Shown piece after piece: positions 41,729 to 49,893 of a DNA stretch of 64,000 nt. Position 1 is the first letter of the stretch. Every line of letters begins with the position of its first letter. The DNA is from Agrobacterium tumefaciens_K (GTDB lineage Bacteria; Pseudomonadota; Alphaproteobacteria; Rhizobiales; Rhizobiaceae), in assembly GCF_031801495.1 (NCBI RefSeq), contig NZ_JAOEGC010000002.1, forward strand, positions 62,001 to 126,000. The letters are read 5' to 3'. Under the pieces are notes generated by a model, which saw only the letters and a list, made by a program, of their open reading frames with translations, had not been told where the DNA came from and did not search any database. Both the position numbers and the translations under genes were made by a program.

Positions 41729-42032
41729 AGTGTTTCCGTTTCCCGTCTACTGGTGTTGATCGACTTCTGTAGAGCAAGTTAGGTCCAAATTGAAGCGCTG
41801 CAAGGGCAGCGAACCTCTCTGGTTCCTCAAGGCTTGTTGTCTGCAGACCGTCTTTACATGGCGCCCGCATACAGGAACCGTAAGGCCTGAACCAGAGGAA
41901 ATTTGCAAATATGCCCGGTTTGCCGCCATTTGCCGCCGCCGCGGGAGCTTGAAACTATTGAAAGCGCTTTGTGTAAAAGATATATGCTAGGGTAATTGCG
42001 CGGTTTTAACCCTACGTCTGGAATGGGCTTGC
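41729..42032. other. 304-base divergent region between fabA and irr
   Basis: No gene is visible. It must hold the promoters of both fabABI (minus) and irr (plus). Ahead of irr there is a TTGAAA near 41956 and an A/T-rich TATATGCT near 41981, a possible promoter with a long spacer. I do not see an ICE-type iron control element that I would defend. Confidence 0.4.
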
Positions 42033-42452
42033 ATGGCATTTGACGCGACATTGGATATCGGAACGAGGCTGCGGCGCTGTGGTCTGCGCCCCACGCGGCA
42101 GCGCGTGGCTTTGGGCGATCTTCTTTTCGCGAAGGGTGACCGGCATCTGACGGTCGAAGAGCTGCATGACGAGGCCGTCTGCGCCGGAGTTCCGGTTTCC
42201 CTGGCCACTGTTTACAACACGCTGCACCAGTTCACCGAGGCCGGTCTGATCCGTGTTCTGGCTGTCGAAGGGGCACGGACCTATTTCGATACCAACATAT
42301 CGGACCATCATCATTTCTTTGTTGAAGGGGAAAACGAGGTTCTCGATATCCCGATCAACAATCTGCAGATCGACAATCTTCCCGACGCTCCGGAAGGTAT
42401 GGAAATCGCCCACGTCGACGTCATCATCCGCCTGCGCCGCAAGCGTGGCTGA
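42033..42452 (+). CDS. irr: Iron response regulator Irr (Fur family)
   Basis: The 139-residue Fur-family regulator represses iron-demanding functions under iron limitation and is degraded or inactivated when heme is plentiful. The winged helix is in residues 10-75 (RPTRQRVALGDLLF, SLATVYNTLHQFTEAGLIR). The histidine cluster SDHHHFF at 92-94, the heme-responsive HHH motif, is present, whereas the N-terminal GCPWHD heme regulatory motif of Bradyrhizobium Irr is absent, as in other Rhizobiaceae. The divergent placement next to fabA is typical for the family. A terminator follows. Confidence 0.95.
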   Translation: MAFDATLDIGTRLRRCGLRPTRQRVALGDLLFAKGDRHLTVEELHDEAVCAGVPVSLATVYNTLHQFTEAGLIRVLAVEGARTYFDTNISDHHHFFVEGENEVLDIPINNLQIDNLPDAPEGMEIAHVDVIIRLRRKRG

Positions 42453-42475
42453 AGAACATTCTATCACGATTGATG

Positions 42476-42503
42476 CGGCGCCTTCGGGCGCCGTTTTCGT
42501 TTG
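42476..42503 (+). terminator. Intrinsic terminator of irr
   Basis: CGGCGCC-TTCG-GGCGCCG (42476-42482 with 42487-42493) is a perfect stem with a stable tetraloop and is followed by TTTTCGTTT. It also stands behind the convergent minus-strand gene. Confidence 0.88.
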
Positions 42504-42507
42504 CACC

Positions 42508-43146
42508 TTATTTCAGGATATCTTCCGGAGGCCTTCCGGGCTTCGCTTTGTAAGGTGGGAAGGTCCAGCCGAAAATCAGCGCACCGGAGCGGATCCCGAA
42601 GGCTGTCGCCACACCCGCCGCGGATGCGAGATAGAGAGGCGCGCCAAGAAAATAGGCGGCGGTGAAAATCGATGCCCCTGCAAGCGCGCAGCTCACATAA
42701 ACCTCCGGTCGCAGAAGGACCGATGGCTCACCAGCCAGAATATCGCGCAGAACCCCGCCGAATGTCGCCGTCAGCACACCGGTGACAATGGCGACTGTCG
42801 CTGATCCTGTGGCTGCCAGTCCCTTTGCGGCCCCCATGACGCAATAGGCGGACAGGCCGACCGCGTCGAGCCAGATCAGCAGCCGGTAGCGGGATTCGAA
42901 CAGGTGCGCGGTGAAGAAGACCAGTATCGCGATTGAAACGCAGACGAGAATGTATGTCGGATTGACGACCCAGAAGACAGGTGCTCTTCCCAGAACCAGA
43001 TCACGGATGGTTCCGCCGCCGATTCCCGTTGCGGCTGCAAAAAAAAGAAAGCCGATGAGGTCTAGCTGTTTTCGCGAGGCGGCAAGCGCACCGGTTGCCG
43101 CGAAAACCGCAACGCCTGCGTAGTCGAGAAAACCGAGAAGTGTCAT
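42508..43146 (-). CDS. TRIC-type (UPF0126) membrane channel protein
   Basis: The 212-residue inner-membrane protein has seven helices formed by two repeats of the UPF0126 domain. Each repeat holds the glycine-rich signature: TGIGGGTIRDLVLG in the first and ATFGGVLRDILAGEPSVLL in the second. Bacterial members share the fold of the trimeric intracellular cation channels and conduct potassium or sodium, though some relatives were linked to glycine uptake. It is a single gene with its 3' end facing irr. Confidence 0.88.
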   Translation of the reverse strand: MTLLGFLDYAGVAVFAATGALAASRKQLDLIGFLFFAAATGIGGGTIRDLVLGRAPVFWVVNPTYILVCVSIAILVFFTAHLFESRYRLLIWLDAVGLSAYCVMGAAKGLAATGSATVAIVTGVLTATFGGVLRDILAGEPSVLLRPEVYVSCALAGASIFTAAYFLGAPLYLASAAGVATAFGIRSGALIFGWTFPPYKAKPGRPPEDILK

Positions 43147-43268
43147 GTATTGGTTCTCCCGAGAGAATAAACCGTCAACGCGTCAGGGTCGCGCAAGCAC
43201 GGGTGTTTAAGGTCGCCGACCGGATGATCGCAACATCCATAGCCGAAACGATTGCAAAGGAAAATGCC

Positions 43269-43742
43269 GTGCGGAAAACCATCGTAGCAGCCCTTCACGC
43301 ATTGGTTCTGTTGATGTTTCCGGCAACGCTTTCTGCGCAACAGCAACTCGTCAGCGATCCTGAAATCTACGAGAAGGATTTTTTCCGCAACGAGTGCAAA
43401 GCCGTCGATTTTGGCGATGATTTCGTCACTCGCCTCGATATCAACAATGACGGGCTGATGGATGTGGTGACCAATCGTGGTGCGTTGACCTGCGACGGCA
43501 ACAGGAGCAGCGCCTGCAATGATGATGGTTGCCCTTATAATTTCTACGTGCAGGTGAAGGAGGGCGGCTACCTGATGATTGCGACCGCCACCATCTACAG
43601 CTACGATTTCGTCAAGCGTTTCGGCAACATGGTCTTCGTGCTGAAAATGCATCCGCGCTTTTGCGACCGCACTGATAGCGCGCAATGCGAAATGACGGTG
43701 CGCGTTCGTGGAACCAAGTTCGTCACCATCTCGCGGAAATAG
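43269..43742 (+). CDS. Secreted hypothetical protein with a DxNxDGxxD motif
   Basis: I do not recognise this 157-residue protein. It has a signal peptide (VRKTIVAALHALVLLMFPAT, cleavage after LSAQ) and a mature part with five cysteines, including CNDDGCPY, which suggests disulfide bonds in the periplasm. The segment LDINNDGLMDVVTNRG resembles a calcium-binding EF-hand or FG-GAP loop. The GTG at 43269 was chosen because AAAGGA lies 8 bases upstream; an ATG at 43224 is also in frame. It converges on the DUF1275 gene with a gap of only 17 bases. Confidence 0.75.
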   Translation: MRKTIVAALHALVLLMFPATLSAQQQLVSDPEIYEKDFFRNECKAVDFGDDFVTRLDINNDGLMDVVTNRGALTCDGNRSSACNDDGCPYNFYVQVKEGGYLMIATATIYSYDFVKRFGNMVFVLKMHPRFCDRTDSAQCEMTVRVRGTKFVTISRK

Positions 43743-43759
43743 CGGGCTACCTTTCGACC

Positions 43760-44464
43760 CTAGACGCGCGCAATCGTCACCTTTTGATTGTATCGTTGCC
43801 GAAGCGAGCGGGGGATGGCCAAGGTTGCGAAAGCCGTCAGATAGATGGATCCAGCCACAACCCATAATGCGGCCGACTGCAGCAAGCCTCCAAGAATGGC
43901 GCCGCAGAGGGCGCCGCTGACCATGCCGAGCCATGGCACGACCTGAATGGTCCAGTCGAAGCTGCGGTCGCCAAGGACATATCGGCCAATGCCCCGCCCG
44001 AAGCGGGAAAGAGCGCCGGTCACATAAGTCAGTCCGATTGGCAGCCCTTCAATATGTTCGACTGCGGCGTTGACCATGCCCATCGCAAACACCACCGCAT
44101 AGAACTGTAGGAGTGCCCCATCCTCTCCTCCAAGCAATGCTGCGGCTGCCATCAGCGAGCCGACACAGACCAGGACGGCAAAAAGGCGGCGGCTAAATTT
44201 GTGTGCGATCACGATGCCCCCTGCGTTGCCTGCAACGAAAAACACGATTGCAAACAGCAGTTTCGCCGCGTGGCCATAGGCGCCTGTCCCGGCCGAAACC
44301 GCCGCCCGCGTCGTATTTCCGGTCATGAAGGACACGAAGTCACCGGAGATGCGAAGCCCGATCGCATCGGTCATCCCTGCGATGAAGGAAATGGCCGCAA
44401 CGAGTGCGATACCCGTCCGGGTTCGTCTTGCCCTGATGATGTTGCGACGTCTCTGTCTGCTCAT
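43760..44464 (-). CDS. YoaK / DUF1275 family membrane protein
   Basis: The 234-residue inner-membrane protein has about six helices and belongs to DUF1275. Family landmarks are ISFIAGMTDAIGLRISGDFVSFMTGNTTR near the N-terminus (the conserved FMTGN) and GNAGGIVIA in the middle, followed by an R-rich segment. Function is unknown. The ATG at 44464 was chosen because the longer in-frame reading would use TTG. It is divergent from the ABC transporter operon. Confidence 0.85.
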   Translation of the reverse strand: MSRQRRRNIIRARRTRTGIALVAAISFIAGMTDAIGLRISGDFVSFMTGNTTRAAVSAGTGAYGHAAKLLFAIVFFVAGNAGGIVIAHKFSRRLFAVLVCVGSLMAAAALLGGEDGALLQFYAVVFAMGMVNAAVEHIEGLPIGLTYVTGALSRFGRGIGRYVLGDRSFDWTIQVVPWLGMVSGALCGAILGGLLQSAALWVVAGSIYLTAFATLAIPRSLRQRYNQKVTIARV

Positions 44465-44597
44465 GAAAAACTCGACATGGGAAAGAGGGTGCAAGCCGAC
44501 CGGCTGCTCGTGGATGCTGATCGGCGGAAACGTTCATTTGTAGGACGCGTGCCGCTGTCACCGCAATATCCTCTCAACCCGTCTGTTGTGATTTATT

Positions 44598-44609
44598 TTG
44601 TCTAGACAA
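44598..44609 (+). promoter_or_regulatory. Palindromic operator candidate TTGTCTAGACAA
   Basis: A perfect 12-base palindrome lies 80 bases before the binding-protein gene and between it and the divergent DUF1275 gene. The form TTGT-N4-ACAA resembles the sites described for HutC-type GntR regulators. The operon's downstream gene at 47316 encodes just such a regulator, so autoregulation is a reasonable inference. Confidence 0.6.
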
Positions 44610-44689
44610 GTGAGGAAATGGCACCTACCATGCCTCAAATAAGGCGGGAAACAATTTCGCTCAAAAATAAAGCAACAGGGGAACTTGTC

Positions 44690-45631
44690 ATGAGGAAAAA
44701 TCGGATGCTCGCCGCAGCCGTTGTGCTGCTTTCGTCTACTGCCGCCCACGCGGAAACGTCGGTTTCAATCGGCATGTCCGGTTGGACCGGATTTGCGCCG
44801 CTGACGCTTGCCAAGGCGGCAGGCATTTTTGAGAAAAACGGACTTAAGGTCGATATAAAGAAAATCCCGCAGGCCAGCCGTCACCTTGCGCTGGCATCCG
44901 GCGATATCCAGTGTGCCGCAACCACGGTTGAGACATGGGTTGCCTGGAACGCCAATGGCGTGAAATCCACCCAGATCTTCCAGATGGACAAGTCGCACGG
45001 TGCAGATGGCATGGCCGTCCGTACAGACGTATCGAAGATCGCCGACCTCAAGGGCAAGACTATCGCGGCGTCAGCGCCCGGCACGTCGCCATACTTTTTC
45101 CTGGCATGGATCCTCAAGGAAAACGGCCTCACGCTGAAGGACGTGAAGGTCGTCAACCTTGAGCCGGGTCCGGCCGCACAGGCTTTCGTTGCCGGTCAGA
45201 ACGATGCAGCCATGACCTATGAGCCTTACCTGTCCACGGTACGCGCCGCGCCGGATCAGGGCAAGATCATCGCCACGACCCTCGATTATCCTGCTGTCAT
45301 GGATACCTTCGGCTGCACGCCCGCGTTCCTGAAAGACAACCCGGAAGCGGCCAAGGCCTTGGCCAACAGTTATTTCGAGGCTCTCGAACTCATCAAGGCC
45401 GATCCCAAGAAGTCCTACGAGACGATGGGCGCGGACGTGAAGCAGTCCGGTGAGGCCTTTGCCGGTTCCGCGAAATTCCTGGAATGGCAGGACAAGGCGG
45501 CCAACCAGAAATTCTTCGAAGGAGAGTTCAAGACATTCTCCGAGAAGGCGGCGGACCTTCTGCTTGAGATCGGCGTCATCAAGTCCAAGCCGGATATGTC
45601 GACCCTCGCGGATACGTCTTTCATCCAGTAA
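44690..45631 (+). CDS. NMT1/SsuA-type ABC substrate-binding protein
   Basis: The 313-residue periplasmic protein has a signal peptide (MRKNRMLAAAVVLLSSTAAH, cleavage after AHA) and the SsuA/TauA/NMT1 fold: GMSGWTGFAPLTLAKAAGIF, LASGDIQCAATTVETWV, LKGKTIAASAPGTSPYFFL and QDDAAMTYEPYL-like QNDAAMTYEPYL. This group binds sulfonates, taurine, nitrate, pyrimidine precursors or cyanate; the ligand cannot be assigned here. The ATG at 44690 has AGGGGA upstream and starts the signal peptide. It is the first gene of an ABC operon that ends with a HutC-type regulator, so a nitrogen-containing ring or amino acid related ligand is possible. Confidence 0.88.
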   Translation: MRKNRMLAAAVVLLSSTAAHAETSVSIGMSGWTGFAPLTLAKAAGIFEKNGLKVDIKKIPQASRHLALASGDIQCAATTVETWVAWNANGVKSTQIFQMDKSHGADGMAVRTDVSKIADLKGKTIAASAPGTSPYFFLAWILKENGLTLKDVKVVNLEPGPAAQAFVAGQNDAAMTYEPYLSTVRAAPDQGKIIATTLDYPAVMDTFGCTPAFLKDNPEAAKALANSYFEALELIKADPKKSYETMGADVKQSGEAFAGSAKFLEWQDKAANQKFFEGEFKTFSEKAADLLLEIGVIKSKPDMSTLADTSFIQ

Positions 45632-45649
45632 AACCAGCGGCATTGAACG

Positions 45650-45683
45650 GCGCGGTGGCGAAAACACCGCGTCTGTTTCTCTT
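45650..45683 (+). terminator. Attenuating hairpin behind the binding-protein gene
   Basis: CGCGGTG (45651-45657) pairs with CACCGCG (45665-45671), loop GCGAAAA, and is followed by the T-rich TCTGTTTCTCTT. It stands between the binding protein and the permease and would reduce expression of the latter. Confidence 0.6.
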
Positions 45684-45697
45684 GGCTAGGCGTCACC

Positions 45698-46471
45698 ATG
45701 CACCCTCTTCAACCGATCGGAAACGGAACGAGGATAAGCCTCGGCATCCTGTTCTTCGTACTGTTTTTCTTCGCCTGGGGCGTTGCGACCCTGGGCGGGT
45801 TTGTATCCCCGACCTTCCTTGCCGACCCGATTACCATGCTGAAGGATGGCATCTATCTGCTGACCGATCAGGGCTTTGCCGCCGATATCGGCATGACCGT
45901 CTGGCGTGTGGTCGGCGGGTTCGTTCTGGCGGCGGTCGTGGCCGTTCCCCTCGGAATTGCCATGGGTGCATATAAGCCGATCGAGGCGTTGCTTGAGCCG
46001 TTTGTGTCTTTCGCCCGCTATCTTCCGGCCTCCGCTTTTGTACCGCTCCTTATTCTCTGGGCGGGCATCGGCGAGATGCAGAAATTGCTGGTCATCTTTA
46101 TCGGCGCTGTTTTCCAGATCGTCCTGATGGTGTCCGTTGCTGTTTCAGGCACGCGACGCGATCTGGTCGAGGCGGCCTACACGCTGGGGGCAAGGGACAG
46201 AGGTGTGGTGCGCCGCGTCCTCATTCCGGCAAATGCGCCGGATATCGCTGAAATCCTCCGGCTCGTACTCGGCTGGGCCTGGACCTATGTCATCGTTGCA
46301 GAACTGATCGGCGCGTCTTCGGGTATCGGTTACATGATTATCAACAGTCAGGCATTGATGGCGACCGGCCAGATCATCTTCGGCATCATCGTCATCGGTG
46401 TCATTGGCTTGATTTCGGATTTCGCTTTCAAGTTCGTGAACCGGAAGCTTTTCGCGTGGAGGCTCGCCTGA
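45698..46471 (+). CDS. ABC transporter permease (SsuC/TauC type)
   Basis: The 257-residue inner-membrane protein has six helices and belongs to the BPD_transp_1 family. The ATPase-contact loop is DLVEAAYTLGARDRGVVRRVLIPANAPDI, with the usual EAAYTLGA...I pattern. FARYLPASAFVPLLILWAGIGE is characteristic of the SsuC/TauC branch. Its stop overlaps the ATPase start by one base (TGATG). Confidence 0.92.
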   Translation: MHPLQPIGNGTRISLGILFFVLFFFAWGVATLGGFVSPTFLADPITMLKDGIYLLTDQGFAADIGMTVWRVVGGFVLAAVVAVPLGIAMGAYKPIEALLEPFVSFARYLPASAFVPLLILWAGIGEMQKLLVIFIGAVFQIVLMVSVAVSGTRRDLVEAAYTLGARDRGVVRRVLIPANAPDIAEILRLVLGWAWTYVIVAELIGASSGIGYMIINSQALMATGQIIFGIIVIGVIGLISDFAFKFVNRKLFAWRLA

Positions 46472-47256
46472 TGAGCGAACTCGTTGTCAAAGGCGTCAGC
46501 CGTATTTTTCCGGGTGTGCGCGGCGGGCAGCCGACCCTTGCGCTGCAGCCGACCGATCTCGACATTCCCCGCAACGACTTCGTGACCATCCTTGGGCCCT
46601 CTGGATGCGGAAAATCCACCTTGCTGCGCATTATCGCCGGGCTGGACAGGCCGACGACGGGCAAGGTTCTGCTGTCTGGAGAAGAGGTGACCGGTCCCGG
46701 AGCGGACCGCGGCATGGTCTTTCAATCCTATACGCTTTTTCCCTGGCTGACGGTGCGAGAGAACGTCGCGTTCGGGCTGCGGGAGCGTGGTGTTGCCGAG
46801 AAGGAAAAATGGGAAATCGTCGACAGTTACATCGACAAGGTGGGGCTGCGTGGTTTTGAAAACCATTGGCCTAAACAGCTGTCGGGCGGTATGCAGCAGC
46901 GTACGGCAATTGCCCGCGCCTTGGCGAACGGTCCTAAAATCCTGCTGCTCGACGAACCCTTCGGCGCGCTCGACAATCAGACCAGAGGACTGATGCAGGA
47001 GCTGCTGCTGGGCATATGGGAGCGCGAACAGAAGACGGTGATCTTCGTGACGCACGACATCGAGGAAGCCGTTTTCATGGCATCGCGTGTTGTTACCATG
47101 TCGGCGCGTCCCGGCCGGATCAAGTCGATCACGCCCGTCAATCTGCCGCATCCGCGCCACTACACCGTCAAGGCAAGCCCCGAGTTTTCCGAGCTGCGGG
47201 CCGTTCTGACGGAGGAGATCCGCAGCGAGGCGATCGCGGCGGCCGCGCATGGATGA
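46471..47256 (+). CDS. ABC transporter ATPase (SsuB/TauB type)
   Basis: The 261-residue ATPase powers the importer. It has Walker A GPSGCGKST, the Q-loop FQSYTLFPWLTV, signature QLSGGMQQRTAIARAL, Walker B ILLLDEPFGALD and the switch histidine in FVTHDIEEAVFMASR. I chose the ATG at 46471 because GGAGG lies 8 bases upstream. It is followed after 59 bases by the regulator gene. Confidence 0.94.
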   Translation: MSELVVKGVSRIFPGVRGGQPTLALQPTDLDIPRNDFVTILGPSGCGKSTLLRIIAGLDRPTTGKVLLSGEEVTGPGADRGMVFQSYTLFPWLTVRENVAFGLRERGVAEKEKWEIVDSYIDKVGLRGFENHWPKQLSGGMQQRTAIARALANGPKILLLDEPFGALDNQTRGLMQELLLGIWEREQKTVIFVTHDIEEAVFMASRVVTMSARPGRIKSITPVNLPHPRHYTVKASPEFSELRAVLTEEIRSEAIAAAAHG

Positions 47257-47315
47257 GGCAGTTCCAGCAGGACCGTGTTGGCTGACGCATCTGTCTGGCA
47301 GGAGGGTACACAGGT

Positions 47316-48053
47316 ATGGCCAGCACTGAGACCGTTCATCAGGAGAAATCGTTGCACGAGCGGATTCGCGACGATGTCGAAACCCGTATCATGACCGGCG
47401 AGTGGCCACCCGGTCACCGCATTCCGTTTGAACATGAAATAACCCGCCAATACGCATGCTCCCGCATGACGGTGAACAAGGCGCTTGCCGAACTCGTGCA
47501 ACGCGGCCTTATCGAACGGCGCAGGCGTCTTGGCACATTCGTCAGGCAGCCTCACGTCCAGTCCGCCGTTCTTGAAATCCACGACATAGAGCGGGAAGTG
47601 CAGGCCCTGGGGCTTGTTTACGGCTATCGGCTGGACAGGCGGGTTCTGCGTGGCGCCAACGAAAAGGACAGGGCAGCGATGGAGTTGCCGGAAGGTGCGA
47701 ATGTGGTGGAGCTGACTTCCACGCATTTTGCTGGCGGCCGTCCTTTTTGCCTCGAAGAACGTGTCATCAATGTCGATGCCGTGCCGGGGTCGGAATCGGC
47801 CGATTTCTCAGAGATCGGTCCGGGCACCTGGTTGCTGAAAATGGTGCCGTGGAGTGCGGCGGAACATCGTATCACCGCTGTCGCTGCCGATCGGCGCATC
47901 GCGACAGCACTTGGCATTGCGGTCGGTGCCGCCTGCCTCGTCATCCACCGACGGACGTGGCATGGGCCGGATTACATTACGGATGTTCATGTTACCTACC
48001 CGGGCGAGCGGCACAGCCTTGTTGCCCAGTTTTCTCCTTCTCAGAAGAATTAG
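47316..48053 (+). CDS. GntR/HutC-family transcriptional regulator
   Basis: The 245-residue regulator has a GntR winged helix-turn-helix (about 12-80, FEHEITRQYACSRMTVNKAL with ELVQRGLIERRRRLGTFV) and a UTRA effector domain (about 95-240, VVELTSTHFAGGRPFCLEER, ATALGIAVGAACLVIHRRTW, TYPGERHSLVAQF). The sequence is of the HutC subgroup, whose best-known members sense urocanate and repress histidine degradation. No hut enzyme gene is in the window; the gene follows the ABC importer in the same direction. The ligand here could be urocanate or the substrate of the importer. Confidence 0.87.
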   Translation: MASTETVHQEKSLHERIRDDVETRIMTGEWPPGHRIPFEHEITRQYACSRMTVNKALAELVQRGLIERRRRLGTFVRQPHVQSAVLEIHDIEREVQALGLVYGYRLDRRVLRGANEKDRAAMELPEGANVVELTSTHFAGGRPFCLEERVINVDAVPGSESADFSEIGPGTWLLKMVPWSAAEHRITAVAADRRIATALGIAVGAACLVIHRRTWHGPDYITDVHVTYPGERHSLVAQFSPSQKN

Positions 48054-48088
48054 GACCGATCAAATGGTCACTTTTTCGTAAAGAAGAG

Positions 48089-48125
48089 TTTACGACTCCG
48101 CTATTGATAATATAATAGTTGTCAA
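48089..48125 (+). promoter_or_regulatory. Promoter of exbB-exbD-tonB with overlapping dyad
   Basis: TTTACG (48089-48094) and TATAAT (48111-48116) are spaced by 16 bases, a plausible sigma-70 promoter about 120 bases before exbB. The -10 box is the centre of the dyad TTGATAA-8-TTGTCAA (48104-48125; six of seven positions complementary). A repressor bound there would block the promoter. In rhizobia, tonB-type genes are controlled by iron through RirA or Irr, but this site is not an exact match to those I know. Confidence 0.55.
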
Positions 48126-48246
48126 AGGAACTCATGTTTATTATCGGAACGGCGTGCACGCACGACGTAATCCGTGATGACCCGGTTTAAGAGAAGCTGG
48201 CCAAGTTTGCGGATGGGTTCATCGACGGAAATCCGGGATAAAATTC

Positions 48247-49401
48247 ATGTCATTTGAGACCTCCACCTCCCTCGCCATCCTTGAAACGGCAAGCAGGAAG
48301 CCACGTATTGCTAAGGTCGCGGCGATCGCGTTGCTGGCCGGGCTTCATGCCGGTTCGGTTTTTGCGCAGGCAACGCCCGGAACCTCGACAGAACCCGCTC
48401 CGCTATCGGAGACCAGCCCAGGCACACAGACACCGTCGACCGCACCCGTAGCCACGCCGCAGGCTCAAACGCCTGCACCAACCGCGCAGCAGACGCAGCC
48501 AGCCGCTGAAGCCAACCAGCAACCGGTAGCAGCGCCTGCACAACCTGTATCGTCTGCTCCGGCTCCGGCCAACGAAACAGCAGCCCCGCAGCTGCAGGGT
48601 GAAACGACGGCGCCAGCGACGGCAACCGGGAACTCGACGGTTCTGGAACCAATCGCCGATCCGGTTGAGCGTGCAGACATTCCGCATAATCTTTCGCCTT
48701 GGGGCATGTTCATGGCGGCCGACTGGGTCGTCAAGGGAGTGATGATCGGGCTTGCCCTCGCTTCGCTGATCACGTGGACCGTCTGGGTTGCGAAGTCGAT
48801 TGAACTCGCCGGTGCCCGCGTTCGTGCCGGCAAGACCCTCAAGGTCATCCGCAAGGCAAAGACCCTCGTCGAGGCCACGGAGGCCGTCGAAAAGAGAGGC
48901 GGGCCTGCTGCCCTCATGCTGCGCATGGCAAGCCATGAAATGCATCTGTCCGACGCTGTTGTCGCGCACACCGATGGCGGCGGCATCAAGGAGCGAGTGT
49001 CCTCTGCGCTGTCGCGCATTGAAACCCATGCCGGTCGCCGCATGTCGCGAGGAACGGGTATCCTGGCAACGATCGGTTCTGTCGCTCCCTTCGTCGGCCT
49101 GTTTGGTACCGTCTGGGGCATCATGAACTCCTTCATCAGCATTTCCGAGACGCAGACGACAAATCTCGCCGTCGTCGCTCCCGGTATCGCCGAAGCGCTG
49201 CTGGCCACGGCTATCGGACTGGTCGCCGCTATTCCCGCCGTGGTGATCTACAACGTCTTTGCCCGGTCCATCACCGGCTATCGCCATCTGCTCGCGGATG
49301 CGGCGGCAGGCGTGGAACGTCTTGTCAGCCGCGACCTCGATTTCCGCCGCATTCCTCCGGGCAGCAGCAGCAAGCCCGCAGTGTCTCTGGTCGGACGGTG
49401 A
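48247..49401 (+). CDS. exbB: TonB-system proton channel protein ExbB with long N-terminal linker
   Basis: The 384-residue inner-membrane protein, with ExbD, uses the proton motive force to energise TonB. After an apparent signal peptide (AIALLAGLHAGSVFA) comes a linker of about 90 residues made mostly of Ala, Pro, Thr and Gln. The ExbB core has three helices: WVVKGVMIGLALASLITWTVW, GILATIGSVAPFVGLFGTVWG (with the conserved MNSFISI following) and APGIAEALLATAIGLVAAIP. The long secreted N-terminus is typical of rhizobial ExbB. It is first in exbB-exbD-tonB. Confidence 0.94.
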   Translation: MSFETSTSLAILETASRKPRIAKVAAIALLAGLHAGSVFAQATPGTSTEPAPLSETSPGTQTPSTAPVATPQAQTPAPTAQQTQPAAEANQQPVAAPAQPVSSAPAPANETAAPQLQGETTAPATATGNSTVLEPIADPVERADIPHNLSPWGMFMAADWVVKGVMIGLALASLITWTVWVAKSIELAGARVRAGKTLKVIRKAKTLVEATEAVEKRGGPAALMLRMASHEMHLSDAVVAHTDGGGIKERVSSALSRIETHAGRRMSRGTGILATIGSVAPFVGLFGTVWGIMNSFISISETQTTNLAVVAPGIAEALLATAIGLVAAIPAVVIYNVFARSITGYRHLLADAAAGVERLVSRDLDFRRIPPGSSSKPAVSLVGR

Positions 49402-49407
49402 TCGGAT

Positions 49408-49893
49408 ATGGCTGGCGGTATTCGAGAAAACTTCGGAGATGATCTCTCCGAAAACCATGAAATCAACGTGACGCCGTTCATCGACGTCATGCTCGTCCTG
49501 CTCATCATCTTCATGGTTGCTGCACCGCTGGCGACCGTGGATGTGAACGTGGATCTGCCCGCCTCGACCGCCAAGCCGGTCGAGCGCCCTGAAGAGCCGC
49601 TTTACCTCACGGTCAAGGAGGATCTGTCGCTCAACCTCGGCAATGATGCGATTGCGCGTGAAGCGCTGGCGGCCGCCATCGACCAGCAGACGGGCGGCAA
49701 GAAGGACACGCGTATTTTCCTGCGCGCTGACAAGGCGGTGGATTACGGTCACTTCATGGAGATCATGAATCTCCTGCGTGACGCCGGTTATCTGAAGATC
49801 GCACTTGTCGGTCTGGAAAGCGCTGCCGCCGCCTCACAAACTCCCGCTGCCGCGCCACCGGCAGCGCCCACCACGCAGGGAACGGCGCCATGA
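49408..49893 (+). CDS. exbD: TonB-system protein ExbD
   Basis: The 161-residue protein has one N-terminal helix (EINVTPFIDVMLVLLIIFMV) carrying the conserved proton-accepting aspartate, then a periplasmic domain with VDLPASTAKPV and RADKAVDYGHFMEIMNLLRD. The alanine/proline-rich tail beyond residue 140 is unusual in being long but is seen in relatives. It lies 6 bases behind exbB and overlaps tonB by 4 bases. Confidence 0.94.
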   Translation: MAGGIRENFGDDLSENHEINVTPFIDVMLVLLIIFMVAAPLATVDVNVDLPASTAKPVERPEEPLYLTVKEDLSLNLGNDAIAREALAAAIDQQTGGKKDTRIFLRADKAVDYGHFMEIMNLLRDAGYLKIALVGLESAAAASQTPAAAPPAAPTTQGTAP

